Part shown: positions 26,850 to 38,036 of the stretch, piece by piece
Layout: each line of letters begins with the position of its first letter
Numbering within the stretch: the stretch's first letter is position 1
Assembly: GCF_028473605.1 (NCBI RefSeq)
Contig: NZ_CP097267.1
Location: 1,430,501-1,494,500 of the forward strand
Length of the DNA: 64,000 bases
Direction: 5' to 3'
From: Acidovorax sp. NCPPB 3576
GTDB taxonomy: Bacteria; Pseudomonadota; Gammaproteobacteria; Burkholderiales; Burkholderiaceae_C
Position numbers and translations under genes: made by a program
Notes under the pieces: model-generated
The model's input: the letters and a program-made list of their open reading frames with translations, nothing else
Database searches by the model: none
Told to the model about the DNA's origin: nothing

Positions 26850-27425
26850 ATGTCCCTGATCAATACGCAAGTCCAGCCCTTCAAGACCACCGCTTTCGTG
26901 AACCGCGACGGCAAGGGCGACTTCATTGAAGTGACCGAGGCCAACCTGAAGGGCAAGTGGTCCGTCCTGATTTTCATGCCTGCGGCGTTCACCTTCAACT
27001 GCCCCACCGAAATCGAAGACGCGGCCGACAACTATGCCGAGTTCCAGAAGGCCGGTGCCGAGGTCTACATCGTGACGACCGACACGCACTTCTCGCACAA
27101 GGTGTGGCACGAAACCTCCGACGCCGTCGGCAAGGCCAAGTTCCCGCTGGTGGGCGACCCCACGCACCAGCTGACCAACGCGTTCGGCGTGCACATTCCT
27201 GAAGAAGGCCTGGCACTGCGCGGCACGTTCGTGATCAACCCCGATGGCGTGATCAAGACCCAGGAAATCCATTCCAACGAAATCGCCCGCGACGTGTCGG
27301 AAACCCTGCGCAAGCTCAAAGCTGCCCAGTTCACCGCCGCCAACCCAGGCCAGGTCTGCCCCGCCAAGTGGAAGGAAGGCGCCAAGACGCTGACGCCTTC
27401 CCTGGATCTGGTCGGCAAGATCTAA
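26850..27425 (+). CDS. ahpC: Alkyl hydroperoxide reductase subunit C (typical 2-Cys peroxiredoxin)
   Basis: 191 aa. It reduces hydrogen peroxide, organic peroxides and peroxynitrite. Peroxidatic Cys51 is in PAAFTFNCPTE (P-x3-T-x2-C kept) and resolving Cys170 in GQVCPAKW. The start MSLINTQVQPFK and end SLDLVGKI match E. coli AhpC. The ATG at 26850 has AGGAAA upstream. It is followed by a terminator and then ahpF, so ahpF may be expressed partly from read-through or its own promoter. Confidence 0.97.
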   Translation: MSLINTQVQPFKTTAFVNRDGKGDFIEVTEANLKGKWSVLIFMPAAFTFNCPTEIEDAADNYAEFQKAGAEVYIVTTDTHFSHKVWHETSDAVGKAKFPLVGDPTHQLTNAFGVHIPEEGLALRGTFVINPDGVIKTQEIHSNEIARDVSETLRKLKAAQFTAANPGQVCPAKWKEGAKTLTPSLDLVGKI

Positions 27426-27467
27426 GCCCCTCGGCCTTCCAGGAGCGGGGCGCCCCGGGCGCCCCTG

Positions 27468-27513
27468 GCCGGACAGCAGCATGGCGTGCGCGCCATGCCG
27501 TCCGGCTTTTTTT
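27468..27513 (+). terminator. Intrinsic terminator between ahpC and ahpF
   Basis: GCCGGAC (27468-27474) pairs with GTCCGGC (27500-27506), inner ATGGCG pairs with CGCCAT, followed by seven T. It would reduce ahpF transcription relative to ahpC. Confidence 0.85.
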
Positions 27514-27601
27514 CGCCCGCTGACACCCGTTTTCTCCGCTCCGTGCCCGGCCGCCTGCCGCGCCGCGCAAAGACATAACTCGAATCGCAAAGGACACCAC
27601 C

Positions 27602-29170
27602 ATGCTCGACGACCAACTCAAAACCCAACTTTCGGCTTACCTGGAGCGCGTGACGCAACCGTTCGAGATCGTGGCGTCCCTGGACGGCAGCGAGGTCTCC
27701 ACCCAGACCCGCGAACTGCTGGAAACCATCCATAGCCTGCGCAGCGACAAGATCACCCTGCGCACCGACGGCAACGACGCGCGCAAGCCCTCGTTCACGC
27801 TGCAGCGCGCCGGCACGCAGACCCACCTGCGCTTTGCCGGCCTGCCGCTGGGCCATGAATTCACGTCGCTCGTGCTGGCCCTGCTGTGGACCGGCGGCCA
27901 TCCCCCGAAGGTGGAGCAGGACGTGATCGAGCAGATCCAGGCGATCGATGGCGACTTCGAGTTCGACGTCTATATGAGCCTGACCTGCCACAACTGCCCG
28001 GACGTGGTGCAGGCGCTGTCGCTGATGGCCATCTTCAACCCGCGCATCCAGACCACGGTGATCGAGGGCGGCGCCTTCCAGCAGGAAGTGACCGACCGCG
28101 AAATCATGGCCGTGCCCATGGTGTTCATGAACGGCCAGGTGTTCGGCTCGGGCCGCATGACCGTGGAGGAGATCGTGGGCAAGCTGGACACCGGCGCGGC
28201 GGCGCGCGATGCGGCCAAGCTCTCGGCCAAGGAAGCCTTCGACGTGCTGGTGGTGGGCGGTGGCCCCGCTGGTGCCGCAGCCGCCGTATATGCCGCCCGC
28301 AAGGGCATCCGCACCGGCGTGGCCGCGGAACGCTTCGGCGGCCAGGTCAACGACACGCTCGATATCGAGAACTACATCTCGGTCAGCAAGACGGATGGCC
28401 CCCAATTCGCCGCGGCGCTGGAGCAGCACGTGCGCGACTACGAGGTGGACCTGATGAACCTGCAGCGTGCCAAGGGCTTGAAGCCCGCCACAACGGAAGG
28501 CGGCCTGATCGAGGTGGAGCTGGAAAACGGCGGCACGCTGCGGTCGCGCTCGGTCATCATCACGACCGGCGCGCGGTGGCGCAACATGAACGTGCCCGGC
28601 GAAGACCAATACCGCACCAAGGGCGTGACCTACTGCCCCCACTGCGACGGCCCGCTGTTCAAGGGCAAGCGCGTGGCGGTGATCGGCGGCGGCAACTCCG
28701 GCGTGGAAGCGGCCATCGACCTGTCCGGCGTGGTGGCGCACGTCACGCTGCTGGAGTTCGCAGCCGAGTTGAAGGCCGACGCCGTGCTGCAGCGCAAGCT
28801 GCGCAGCCTGGCCAACGTGACGGTGATCACCCAGGCGCAGACGACCGAGGTGCTGGGCGACGGCAACCGCGTGACCGGCCTGGCCTACCAGGACCGCGAG
28901 AGCGGCGAAGCGAAGCAACTGGCGCTGGAAGGCATCTTCGTGCAGATCGGCCTGCTGCCCAACACCCAGTGGCTGCAGGGCACGGTGGAGTTGTCGAAGT
29001 TCGGCGAAATCGTGGTGGACTCGCATGGCCGAACCAACGTGCCGGGCGTATTCGCCGCGGGCGACGTGACCACGGTGCCGTACAAGCAGATCATCATCGC
29101 GGCGGGCGAGGGCGCCAAGGCGGCCCTGGGCGCATTCGACCACCTGATCCGCACGTCCGCCCCTGCCTGA
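27602..29170 (+). CDS. ahpF: Alkyl hydroperoxide reductase subunit F
   Basis: 522 aa flavoprotein that passes electrons from NADH to AhpC. An N-terminal double thioredoxin-fold domain has the redox pair Cys129-His-Asn-Cys132. The FAD domain starts [14 protein letters not shown], the thioredoxin-reductase-like redox pair is Cys345-Pro-His-Cys348, the NADH-binding loop is [14 protein letters not shown], and the C-terminal FAD motif is [12 protein letters not shown] 27602 follows AAAGGA. Complete with normal length. Confidence 0.97.
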   Translation: MLDDQLKTQLSAYLERVTQPFEIVASLDGSEVSTQTRELLETIHSLRSDKITLRTDGNDARKPSFTLQRAGTQTHLRFAGLPLGHEFTSLVLALLWTGGHPPKVEQDVIEQIQAIDGDFEFDVYMSLTCHNCPDVVQALSLMAIFNPRIQTTVIEGGAFQQEVTDREIMAVPMVFMNGQVFGSGRMTVEEIVGKLDTGAAARDAAKLSAKEAFDVLVVGGGPAGAAAAVYAARKGIRTGVAAERFGGQVNDTLDIENYISVSKTDGPQFAAALEQHVRDYEVDLMNLQRAKGLKPATTEGGLIEVELENGGTLRSRSVIITTGARWRNMNVPGEDQYRTKGVTYCPHCDGPLFKGKRVAVIGGGNSGVEAAIDLSGVVAHVTLLEFAAELKADAVLQRKLRSLANVTVITQAQTTEVLGDGNRVTGLAYQDRESGEAKQLALEGIFVQIGLLPNTQWLQGTVELSKFGEIVVDSHGRTNVPGVFAAGDVTTVPYKQIIIAAGEGAKAALGAFDHLIRTSAPA

Positions 29171-29629
29171 CGGAGTAGTCACCGGGCGGCTTGTGCTGGC
29201 CGCCTGGCTTGATCCGCTTTTTTGGCAGAGGCCGGCGCAGGTGTGGCCGGCCATGCGTTTTCCCGTCGAACGCTTCGTTTCGCGCGCCCCGTTGGGTGGC
29301 ATCCTGTTGCGGGTGCGGCTGTCCCCCCCCGAACTGGCGTGAGGCATCTGCCCCGACTGCGGGGCCGCGTACCGTGAGCCGTCGGGTGGCTCATCTCAGG
29401 CCTGGTGCGCGGCAGGTTCCCCGCCGACCTTGGCAGAGGCGCCAGCAATCGTTCCTGCACGGATCGCACCCTGGCGCGAGAACGACTGGCTGTCTTGAGG
29501 TGTGATTGAGCAGCGGTGAGCTGCTTCGGTTTGATTGCTATATTTTGAATAGCAAAAGACCGTTTTCCTTATTGCGCTGGAGGCCAATTGGCCCCTCAGC
29601 TTTTGACGAAACGCAATGCCGGGCCGGTT
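29171..29629. repeat. 459-base gap with dispersed repeat copy 4
   Basis: I see no credible gene. A repeat copy is at about 29534-29594: TTGCTATATTTTGAATAGC, then TTGCGCTGGAGGCC. The preceding 300 bases are GC-rich with no recognisable domain; they may be decayed sequence. Confidence 0.7.
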
Positions 29630-30511
29630 TTAGTTGTGCTTCAGCGAGGGGGCTGTTGCAGGCTCCATGCCGGTGCTTCGCACAATGGTGGCGGCAGCCG
29701 GTGCAGCCAGGAAGCGGATCAGATGGCTTGCAGCTTCGGGGTGCTGCGCGCCCACGGCCACGCCCGCCGAGAAGAACACGCGCTGCTGCACCTCGTCGGG
29801 CAAGGGCCCCACGAATTCCAGCTCCTTGAACGGCAGCAATTCGCTGACCTGCTGGAACCCCAGTTCGGCATCGCCCCGCAGCACCACCGCGCCGACGCGT
29901 TCGCTGTAGATCTTGGTGGCCTTGGTCTTCATCGCATCGGCCACGCCCAGGCGCGGGAACAGTTCGTTGACCAGGTAGGTGCCGCTGGCGCTGGCGGAAT
30001 AGGCGACCGATTTGGCCTGGAGCAGCGTCTGCCTGAGGGCCTCCGGGCTGCTGATGTCCGGCTTGGGCGTGCCTTTGCGCACGCTCATGCCGATCATGGA
30101 GCGGGCCAGGTCCACGCGGCTGCCCGGCTGCACCTTGCCCTGCGCCGTCAATTCGTCCAGCCCCGAATCGGCCAGGATCACGATGTCGAACTGCTCGCCC
30201 CGCGCCATGCGGCTGGGAATGGAGTCGGGCGCGTTGCCCAGCGACGCGCCGCGCGCCGTGACGACCGTGTGGCCGGTGGCCTGCTCGTACAGCGGCACCA
30301 GCTGGTCGTAGGCGGCCGAGAAGCCGCCGGAGGTGACCACGCGGATCTCCGCAGCCTGGGCGGCGGGCGGCGCGGCGCCCCCCAGGGCCAGCCCCAGGCC
30401 CAGCGCGGTGCCCAGCAGGGCGCGCAGCACGCGGCGCCGGGCGACGGTGGACCTGGTGGGCTTGGTGGGCCTGGCGATGGAAGGCGTTGCGAACGGGAGG
30501 TTGAGCGGCAT
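29630..30511 (-). CDS. ModA-like periplasmic substrate-binding protein
   Basis: 293 aa. A long n-region with RRR before the hydrophobic core (ARRRVLRALLGTALGLGLAL) ends near AAQAAEI, a Sec or possibly Tat signal. The mature protein begins IRVVTSGGFSAAYDQLVPLYE and has RMARGEQFDIVILADSGLDEL and GVAVGAQHPEAASHLIRFL, features of the molybdate/sulfate-type binding protein (extracellular solute-binding class II). Many such relatives in Burkholderiales are not true molybdate proteins, and no modBC genes are adjacent. It follows the Bug gene by 47 bases on the same strand. Confidence 0.82.
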   Translation of the reverse strand: MPLNLPFATPSIARPTKPTRSTVARRRVLRALLGTALGLGLALGGAAPPAAQAAEIRVVTSGGFSAAYDQLVPLYEQATGHTVVTARGASLGNAPDSIPSRMARGEQFDIVILADSGLDELTAQGKVQPGSRVDLARSMIGMSVRKGTPKPDISSPEALRQTLLQAKSVAYSASASGTYLVNELFPRLGVADAMKTKATKIYSERVGAVVLRGDAELGFQQVSELLPFKELEFVGPLPDEVQQRVFFSAGVAVGAQHPEAASHLIRFLAAPAAATIVRSTGMEPATAPSLKHN

Positions 30512-30558
30512 GTTCCTTGTCTCCTGCTTTTTGGGATGGGAATGTCCGGCCTGCCGTC

Positions 30559-31530
30559 TCAGTCGGCGGTGATCTTGCGTTCGCGGATGATGCGGCCCCA
30601 CTTGGCGTGCTCCGCCGCGATGAATTGGCCGAGTTCTTCGCGGCTGGTGGGGCTGGCGGTCTGCCCGTGCTTGAGCAGGTTGTCGCGCACTTCCGGCGTG
30701 TTGAGCACCTTGACGATCTCGGTGTTCCAGCGGTCCAGCAGGGGCTTGGGCGTCTTGGCCGAGGTCACGAACGCATACCAGTTGGTGGCGTTGAAGCCCG
30801 GGTAGGTCTCCGCCACGGTGGGCACGTTGGGCAGGTAGGCCGGGCGGGTCAGGCCGGTGGTCGCCAGGGGAATGAGCTTGCCCGATTCGATGTGGGGCAG
30901 GGCCGAGGGCGGTGCGGCGTAGAACGCGGTGACCCGACCGCCCAGCACGTCCTGCAGGGCCGGGGCGCCCCCTTTGTAGGGAACGTGCAGCGTGTCGATC
31001 TTCGCCACGTCGTTGAGCAGTTCTCCCGCCAGATGCGCGGCCGAGCCCGGGCCGGTCGAGGCGTAGTCCAGCTTGCCGGGCTCGCGCTTGGCTTTGGCCA
31101 CGAAATCGCCGAGCGTCTTGATGCCGGTGCTCGCGGGCACCACCAGCACATTCGGGAAGGCCACGCCCATCGAGATGGGCGCCAGGTCCTTGAGCGGATC
31201 GTAGGCCACCTTCATGAAATGGGGCGCGATGCTCAGCGGCCCGATGGAGCCGAACAGCAGCATGGATCCGTCCGACGGGCCGTTGGCCACCTGGGCATGG
31301 GCCAGGTTGCCGCCGGCCCCCGGCTTGTTGTCCACCACCACGCTCTGGCCGATGTTCTCGCCCAGCTTCTTGGCGATGATGCGGGCGGCGATGTCGGCCG
31401 AGCCACCCGCGGCGAAGCCGACCACGAGGGTCGCCGGCTTCTTAGGCGGAAAGTCCTGCGCCTGGGCGGTGCTGGCGAGGGGGAAGCTGGCGGCCAGGAA
31501 GGCTGCCGCGATGAGGGGGCGTCGTTGCAT
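30559..31530 (-). CDS. Bug-family (TctC-like) substrate-binding protein
   Basis: 323 aa. The signal peptide ends STAQAQ. Bug hallmarks are LVVGFAAGGSADIAARIIA near the N-terminus, VVVDNKPGAGGNLA, LHVPYKGGAPALQDVLGG and LPNVPTVAETYPGF. These proteins bind carboxylated compounds in the periplasm and usually feed a tripartite tricarboxylate transporter; no tctA or tctB is nearby, which is common for orphan Bug genes. It is divergent from a LysR gene across a palindromic operator and is probably induced by its own ligand. Confidence 0.92.
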   Translation of the reverse strand: MQRRPLIAAAFLAASFPLASTAQAQDFPPKKPATLVVGFAAGGSADIAARIIAKKLGENIGQSVVVDNKPGAGGNLAHAQVANGPSDGSMLLFGSIGPLSIAPHFMKVAYDPLKDLAPISMGVAFPNVLVVPASTGIKTLGDFVAKAKREPGKLDYASTGPGSAAHLAGELLNDVAKIDTLHVPYKGGAPALQDVLGGRVTAFYAAPPSALPHIESGKLIPLATTGLTRPAYLPNVPTVAETYPGFNATNWYAFVTSAKTPKPLLDRWNTEIVKVLNTPEVRDNLLKHGQTASPTSREELGQFIAAEHAKWGRIIRERKITAD

Positions 31531-31608
31531 GGGGTATGTCTCCGGGAAAGCGCCGCCGGGTCGTTGGCCCGGCGATCAAGGGCGCATCGTAGGAGGGGCA
31601 CAATGATC

Positions 31609-31626
31609 CGTAAATTGCAATTTACG
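31609..31626. promoter_or_regulatory. Perfect 18-bp palindrome, LysR operator candidate
   Basis: CGTAAATTGCAATTTACG is fully self-complementary and lies 13 bases before the LysR ATG and 79 bases before the divergent Bug gene. This is a typical place for an autoregulatory LysR site. Confidence 0.65.
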
Positions 31627-31639
31627 AAACGACTGTTGC

Positions 31640-32536
31640 ATGCGAAGCATCAAATTCGACCTCAAGGAACTGCAGGCCTTCGTAGTCACTGCGGACCAGT
31701 CCAGCTTCCGCGTGGCGGCCGAGATCCTGTGCCTGTCCGCCCCGGCCTTGAGCCGGCGGGTGGAACGGCTGGAATCCGCGCTCGGTGCCCGGCTGCTGGA
31801 GCGGACCACCCGCACGGTGGAGCTGACCGCGATGGGGCAGGAGTTCCTGCACGAGGCGCGCATGGCGTTGGCCGGGCTGGACGAGGCCGTCCAGCGCTTC
31901 GGCGACCAGGTGCAGTTGCGCCGGGGCCGCGTGACCATCGCCTGCGTGCCGTCCGTGGCCAACCACCTGCTTCCGCGGGCGCTGCAGGCCTTCGCGCAGG
32001 CGCTGCCGGACGTGCAGGTGCACGTGATCGACGAGAACGCCCAGCAGGTGCTGGAAGCCGTGGCCCGAGGCGAGGCGGATTTCGGCCTGAGCTTCACCGG
32101 CACCCAGGAGTCGGCGCTGCTCTTTCAGCCGCTGCTGCGCGAACGCTACGTGCTGGCCATGCCGCGCAGCCACGCCTGGGCCCAGCGCACCGAGGTGCGT
32201 TGGGAGGAACTGGCCGGCCAGCGGCTGGTGTCGGTCTCCAGCCGCAGCAGCAACCGCCTGCTGCTGGATCAAGCCATGGCGGAACTGCCGAATCCTCCCG
32301 TCGCCTGGTATGAATGCAACCATGTGACCGGCGCGCTGGCCCTGGTGGAGGCGGGGTTGGGGCTGGCGGCCTTGCCGCAACTGGCGCTGCCCGCGCATTC
32401 CCAGGTATGCGGCGTGCCGCTGACCGGGCCCGACCTGTGGCGCACCCTGGGACTGCTGCAGCGGCGCTCGCGCGAACTCAGCCCGGTGGCCGAGGCCCTG
32501 CGGCAGCGCCTGCTGCAGATGCATGCCGCGGTCTGA
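31640..32536 (+). CDS. LysR-family transcriptional regulator
   Basis: 298 aa. The N-terminal helix-turn-helix reads LKELQAFVVTADQSSFRVAAE, then LSAPALSRRVERLESALGARL. The substrate-binding domain has RGRVTIACVPSVANHLLPRAL and ARGEADFGLSF. It is divergent from the Bug/ModA-like pair and almost certainly regulates it. The ligand is unknown. The start at 31640 gives a full-length DNA-binding domain. Confidence 0.93.
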   Translation: MRSIKFDLKELQAFVVTADQSSFRVAAEILCLSAPALSRRVERLESALGARLLERTTRTVELTAMGQEFLHEARMALAGLDEAVQRFGDQVQLRRGRVTIACVPSVANHLLPRALQAFAQALPDVQVHVIDENAQQVLEAVARGEADFGLSFTGTQESALLFQPLLRERYVLAMPRSHAWAQRTEVRWEELAGQRLVSVSSRSSNRLLLDQAMAELPNPPVAWYECNHVTGALALVEAGLGLAALPQLALPAHSQVCGVPLTGPDLWRTLGLLQRRSRELSPVAEALRQRLLQMHAAV

Positions 32537-32616
32537 CGCGCCCGATCGAACTCAAAGGGAGGGGCGTTGACGGCCGGCGCGCATCCGCTGCGCCGATGGC
32601 ACGGCGCCAGGCCTGC

Positions 32617-33129
32617 TCAAGCCCCTGCCGAACCCGGCGCCAGCCGCGCGGCCAGCAGGTTGGCCGTGTAACGCAGCCGGTCGATGTCCGCATCGGCGCG
32701 AACACCGCGGCTGAAGCAGCACAACGTGCCATACACCGCCCCTCCGGACAGGCGCACCGGCGTGCTCAGATGGGTGCCGACGGGAAACCCCGGGTCCGGC
32801 GCCTTGCCGGACGCGATGTACGGCGCGGCATCTTCCATCCGTTCCGGAAACCGTCCTTCGACCACCCGCTGGCACCAGCTTTCTTCGACCGGGTCGGAGA
32901 GACCGGCTTGAATCGGCGCGAAATCCGGCGCGCTGTCCACGGCCATGATGGTGCGGTGGTCTTCCGTGAGCTGGGACACGAACGCGACGTCCATGCCCAG
33001 CCGCGTGCGCAGCAGTTTCAGCACCTCCGGGACGGCGGCAGGAAGTTCAGGGTCGGCGGAGTCGCTGGTGGCGACCAGCAGCTCCGAAATCTTGACGTCG
33101 AGATCGTCGGGGTCATAGTCCAAAAGCAT
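32617..33129 (-). CDS. GAF-domain protein
   Basis: 170 aa. Most of the protein is a single GAF domain: VAFVSQLTEDHRTIMAVDSA, EESWCQRVVEGRFPERMEDA and GAVYGTLCCFSRGVRAD are the standard segments. Such stand-alone GAF proteins sense small molecules or redox state; the Cys in ESWCQR and the CC pair in GTLCCFS could be redox-active or bind a cofactor. No output domain is attached. The ATG at 33129 begins MLLDYDPDDLDV. It is divergent from a Fur-box-linked gene. Confidence 0.82.
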   Translation of the reverse strand: MLLDYDPDDLDVKISELLVATSDSADPELPAAVPEVLKLLRTRLGMDVAFVSQLTEDHRTIMAVDSAPDFAPIQAGLSDPVEESWCQRVVEGRFPERMEDAAPYIASGKAPDPGFPVGTHLSTPVRLSGGAVYGTLCCFSRGVRADADIDRLRYTANLLAARLAPGSAGA

Positions 33130-33193
33130 GCCTGCCAGTCTAAGCCAGAGCCTGCGTTCGGCGGAGCACCGGGCCGAATGATCATCATCGGCT

Positions 33194-33208
33194 TGAGAAT
33201 TATTCTCA
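33194..33208. promoter_or_regulatory. Perfect Fur box
   Basis: TGAGAAT-T-ATTCTCA is a perfect 7-1-7 inverted repeat, the form seen for Fur sites. It lies 65 bases from the GAF gene start and about 215 bases from the small gene at 33423. Confidence 0.8.
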
Positions 33209-33422
33209 TATACTGTGTGCAGCCAGCCAGGCGCCAACCCGTGGGGTGCGGCGCTCCGAGCCAGCGCCTTTCGTTCCCTGAATGATCCAGGTCTGCGCCT
33301 GTTCGCGTGGCGCACCCGCTGTCCGGCCCGTGGGTCATGGACTCCGCTTGCGGTGCCGCAAGCTGCCAGCGGTGCGGCCGATGGCTGGCCTGGTCTGTTG
33401 CAATCCCGAAGGAGGCTTGACC

Positions 33423-33764
33423 ATGGCTGCCGATGCACCGCGCCCGGACACTGAAAACCCCACCGACGAGGAATACCGCCTGCCCTGCACCGAGGCGCTG
33501 CTGGCCAGCACGATGGCACTCATGACTGGCCACGCGCACACCGCCGAGGCGCCGTTTCGCGATGCCATGGCGCGCAAGATCATCGTGAACCTGCAGGCCC
33601 TGTCGCAGATGCCCGGGCTGACGTCGCACTTTCGCACCATGCTGCGCAGCCTGCAGACCCACTGGACCCCGGGGCCCGAGCGCCGTGCGGCAGCGCAAGA
33701 AAACCGTGACCCCGAGCCCCGCCCCCAGGCCCTGTGGCACGCGGCGCCAGAGGCGGTGCAGTAG
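33423..33764 (+). CDS. Small protein downstream of Fur box, function unknown
   Basis: 113 aa, cytoplasmic, no signal or membrane segment. After an acidic start it has a helical core: RLPCTEALLASTMALMTGHA, then MARKIIVNLQALSQMPGL and HFRTMLRSLQTHW. The tail is charged and Pro-rich. ATG 33423 is well supported by AAGGAGG (33409-33414). Position downstream of a perfect Fur box suggests iron repression. I recognise no named domain. It ends in TAG. Confidence 0.7.
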   Translation: MAADAPRPDTENPTDEEYRLPCTEALLASTMALMTGHAHTAEAPFRDAMARKIIVNLQALSQMPGLTSHFRTMLRSLQTHWTPGPERRAAAQENRDPEPRPQALWHAAPEAVQ

Positions 33765-33821
33765 GCCGGAGGCCCTGGGGCACTTGCGTAGAAAGTGGGC
33801 CTGGCCGCAGGCCGCTTCGAC

Positions 33822-34133
33822 TCAACCGGCCATCTTGGTCGCCAGGATCGCCAGGCCGAAAAGAACGAGTGCCACGGGCAGAACGCGGGCCCGGGGCCGG
33901 GAGGCTTTCACCGCGATGGCGATCTGCACCAGGACCACGATGGCAAAAATCGCACTGGCGGCCACGATGGCGTTGCCGGACCCATTTTCGATGGCGTTGG
34001 CAGGGATGGACGGGTCCATCTCGTGCATGAAGTCGTATGGATTCCCTGGCAGCAGCGCCATGACCAGCAGGCCGAGGATGGACGCTACATGCAGGGTGAT
34101 CCGCAAGAACTTGTTCATGGGTTTGCTGGTCAT
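33822..34133 (-). CDS. Small three-helix membrane protein
   Basis: About 103 aa with three hydrophobic segments: ITLHVASILGLLVMALLP, IVAASAIFAIVVLVQIAIAV and VLPVALVLFGLAILATKMAG. No family recognised. The start is unsure: ATG 34133, ATG 34118 and TTG 34181 are all in frame and none has a strong ribosome site. Confidence 0.6.
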   Translation of the reverse strand: MTSKPMNKFLRITLHVASILGLLVMALLPGNPYDFMHEMDPSIPANAIENGSGNAIVAASAIFAIVVLVQIAIAVKASRPRARVLPVALVLFGLAILATKMAG

Positions 34134-34229
34134 TGGCGATGAGTTTCCGCCGGCCCTATCGTTGATCCTCTCCCGAGACAAACCTGCATTCCTTCCCTCG
34201 ATCCTGGTGCGATACCGCTGAGCCAGGGC

Positions 34230-35051
34230 TCAATACACCAGCCGCTCCGGACGCACTTCCTGCAGGATGGTCGTGGCGATTTCCTCGATGCTCTTGGTGG
34301 TGGTGGACAGCCAGCGGATGCCCGAGCGCCGCATCATCGCCTCGGCCTCGGATACCTCGTTGCGGCAGTTCTCCAGTGCTGCGTATTTGGAGTTGGGGCG
34401 CCGCTCGTTGCGGATCTGCGAAAGCCGCTCGGGCTGGATGGTCAGCCCGAAGATCTTCTTGCGGTGCGGCTCCAGCGCCGGGGGCAACTGGCGCCGCTCG
34501 AAGTCCTCGGGGATCAGCGGGTAGTTGGCCACTTTCAGGCCGCACTGCATGGCAAGGTACAGGCTGGTGGGGGTCTTGCCGCTGCGCGAGACGCCGACGA
34601 GGATCACATCGGCGCCGGCCAGGTCGCGGTGGCTCTGGCCGTCGTCGTGGTCCAGGCTGAAGTTGATCGCCTCGATGCGGTCGGTGTATTCCTTGCTCAG
34701 GCTCACGTCCGAAAAGCGCCCCACGCGGTGGTGCGACTTGGTGCCCAGTTCGGTCTCCAGCGGCCGGATGAAGGTGCCGAACATGTCCAGCAGCATGCCC
34801 TTGCAGCCTTCCTGAATCACGCGCAGCACGCCCATGTTGACCAGGGTGGTGAAGACGATGGGCTTCTTGCCTTCGACGTCTGCCGTGTGGTTGATCTGCC
34901 GCACGGCCTGGTGGGCCTTGTCCTCGGTGTCGATGAAGGGCAGTCGGACGTGGCGCGGCTTCATGTCGAACTGGGCCAGAATGGCGTTGCCGAAGGTTTC
35001 GGCGGTGATGCCGGTGCCGTCGGAGATGAAGAAAACGGTGCGCGTATGCAT
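34230..35051 (-). CDS. ppsR: PEP synthase regulatory protein (bifunctional kinase/pyrophosphorylase)
   Basis: 273 aa, DUF299 family. It inactivates PEP synthase by ADP-dependent phosphorylation of a Thr next to the catalytic His and reactivates it by phosphate-dependent dephosphorylation. The N-terminus [18 protein letters not shown] and the P-loop [15 protein letters not shown] (about residue 150) are diagnostic. ATG 35051 is preferred; TTG 35057 is in frame. It is divergent from its target ppsA, the usual arrangement. Confidence 0.95.
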   Translation of the reverse strand: MHTRTVFFISDGTGITAETFGNAILAQFDMKPRHVRLPFIDTEDKAHQAVRQINHTADVEGKKPIVFTTLVNMGVLRVIQEGCKGMLLDMFGTFIRPLETELGTKSHHRVGRFSDVSLSKEYTDRIEAINFSLDHDDGQSHRDLAGADVILVGVSRSGKTPTSLYLAMQCGLKVANYPLIPEDFERRQLPPALEPHRKKIFGLTIQPERLSQIRNERRPNSKYAALENCRNEVSEAEAMMRRSGIRWLSTTTKSIEEIATTILQEVRPERLVY

Positions 35052-35269
35052 GGGCAAAATTTCGAAGGAGGGTGGGATGGGCCGTCAGCCCGCCGCCAGC
35101 GCGGCCGCGCAGGGCAAGCCTACAATGCGCCCATTATCCGAATTCTCACCATGCACTCCGGCGGCCTACAACCACAACACCAAAGCCAAACGCCGTGCAT
35201 GGGCGCTCGCCCGCGATTGCTCCCCGGGAGCGCAGGCGCAGACCCAGTTTCAACTTCTGGAGCTTTCCC

Positions 35270-37660
<2,391 letters not shown>

Positions 37661-37679
37661 CTGCCCCGGTCCGGCCACC

Positions 37680-38036
37680 ATGCCCACGCGCCCAACGGCG
37701 GTCGAGGAGCCCGGGGCCGGACATCCCTTTCCGCCCGACCTGCACGATGCCCGCCACCTCTGGCTGAAGGCGGGCCTGCTGCTGGTGTGGGCGGCGGTGT
37801 CCTTCGGGGCTTGCTATTTCGCCCGCGACCTGCAGGTCATGGTGGGCGACTGGCCGCTGGGCTACTGGATCGCGTCGCAGGGCGCGGTGCTGGTGTTCAT
37901 CGGCATCGTGGCGGCCTACTGCGCTGCGATGAACCATTTCGAGCGGCAGGACGCGAACGCGGCGGCCGATGCGGGCGCCGGGTCGCCCGCACCCGACGCG
38001 CCGCGCGCCAGTGCCCCTGGCAGCCCGCATGGCTGA
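37680..38036 (+). CDS. Sodium/solute symporter small subunit (DUF4212)
   Basis: 118 aa with two membrane helices (LWLKAGLLLVWAAVSFGACYF and IASQGAVLVFIGIVAAYCAAM). The second runs into MNHFER, the family signature. A charged Ala/Pro-rich tail follows. It belongs to TIGR03647-type small subunits that pair with VC_2705-type SSS permeases. Its stop overlaps the permease start by 8 bases, so translation is coupled. The start lies 20 bases after ppsA, possibly in the same transcript. Confidence 0.9.
   Translation: MPTRPTAVEEPGAGHPFPPDLHDARHLWLKAGLLLVWAAVSFGACYFARDLQVMVGDWPLGYWIASQGAVLVFIGIVAAYCAAMNHFERQDANAAADAGAGSPAPDAPRASAPGSPHG

Noticed and set aside
29171..29505. 104-codon plus-strand frame after ahpF
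   Set aside because: Arg/Cys/Pro-rich with no domain; looks like random GC-rich sequence.
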